From Burkholderiales bacterium (lineage in GTDB: Bacteria > Pseudomonadota > Gammaproteobacteria > Burkholderiales > Burkholderiaceae_F), in assembly GCA_021205255.1 (NCBI GenBank), contig JAJPXW010000183.1, positions 11,481-16,676 of the forward strand: a stretch of DNA of 5,196 nucleotides. The letters are read 5' to 3'. Under the pieces are notes generated by a model that ran no database searches, was not told the origin of the DNA, and worked only from the letters and a program-made list of their open reading frames with translations. Within the stretch, counting starts at the first letter, position 1, and every line of letters begins with the position of its first letter. The position numbers and the translations under genes are program-made. Positions 5,131-5,196 of the stretch are shown here, in pieces.

Positions 5131-5196
5131 ATGGAATACAAAGACTATTACAAAATCTTAGGTGTAGATCGGTCCGCTTCGGAAGCGGATATTAAG
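5131..5196 (+). CDS. J-domain co-chaperone (DnaJ/CbpA type), N-terminal fragment
   Basis: Only the first 22 codons are in the window; the gene runs off the right edge. The translation MEYKDYYKILGVDRSASEAD is the unmistakable start of a J-domain: the KDYYKILGV helix I region, then the first turn of helix II. The HPD motif that stimulates the DnaK ATPase lies beyond the edge. J-domain proteins deliver substrates to DnaK. The MEYKDYYKILGV wording is more like CbpA or other J-domain proteins with a DnaJ C-terminal domain than classic DnaJ, but this cannot be settled from 22 residues. The start is the family-typical Met, with a modest GGGA at 5120-5123 spaced 7 nt. An overlapping ORF in another frame from 4959 is a shadow. 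It is transcribed divergently from aapJ. Confidence 0.88.
   Translation, partial: MEYKDYYKILGVDRSASEADIK

Noticed and set aside
4959..5195. Plus-strand 78-codon frame overlapping the J-domain start
   Set aside because: It is in a different frame from the recognisable J-domain, has no family resemblance and no ribosome binding site.

Overview
The window carries typical bacterial genes of moderate GC content (roughly mid-40s % by eye), separated by AT-richer spacers. The gene set is an AhpC peroxiredoxin, an AapJ/BztA-type amino-acid binding protein with a Sec signal peptide, two large polar amino-acid ABC permeases, an SRPBCC-like small protein and the start of a J-domain protein. This fits a Gram-negative proteobacterium. 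A Polynucleobacter-like betaproteobacterium is my guess from general familiarity, not something shown here.

Layout: positions 1-179 are a leader or promoter region with a possible edge-truncated minus-strand ORF of low confidence. ahpC (180-743, +) follows and ends at a strong hairpin terminator (764-788). Converging on it from the right is a minus-strand operon, transcribed from about 4.7 kb down to 839: aapJ (binding protein), a GC-rich intercistronic hairpin, aapQ, aapM (8-nt overlap with aapQ), then a 158-aa AtaL/DUF1857-like protein 22 nt downstream. A 450-base intergenic region (4681-5130) separates aapJ from a divergent J-domain (DnaJ/CbpA-type) gene that begins at 5131 and runs off the right edge.

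How the parts work together: AapJ should capture L-amino acids in the periplasm and deliver them to an AapQ-AapM channel in the inner membrane. The ATPase subunit (AapP/BztD) is not encoded in this operon, although the operon is bounded by a convergent and a divergent gene inside the window. The ATPase must therefore come from another locus. An NtrC-type palindrome (TGCAC-N7-GTGCA) lies about 180 nt upstream of aapJ and suggests nitrogen control. AhpC and the J-domain gene are unrelated neighbours (peroxide defence and protein folding). Nothing here looks like a mobile element, CRISPR array or RNA gene. The points worth following up are the missing ATPase, the NtrC-like site, the intercistronic hairpin and the SRPBCC-like protein at the end of the operon.
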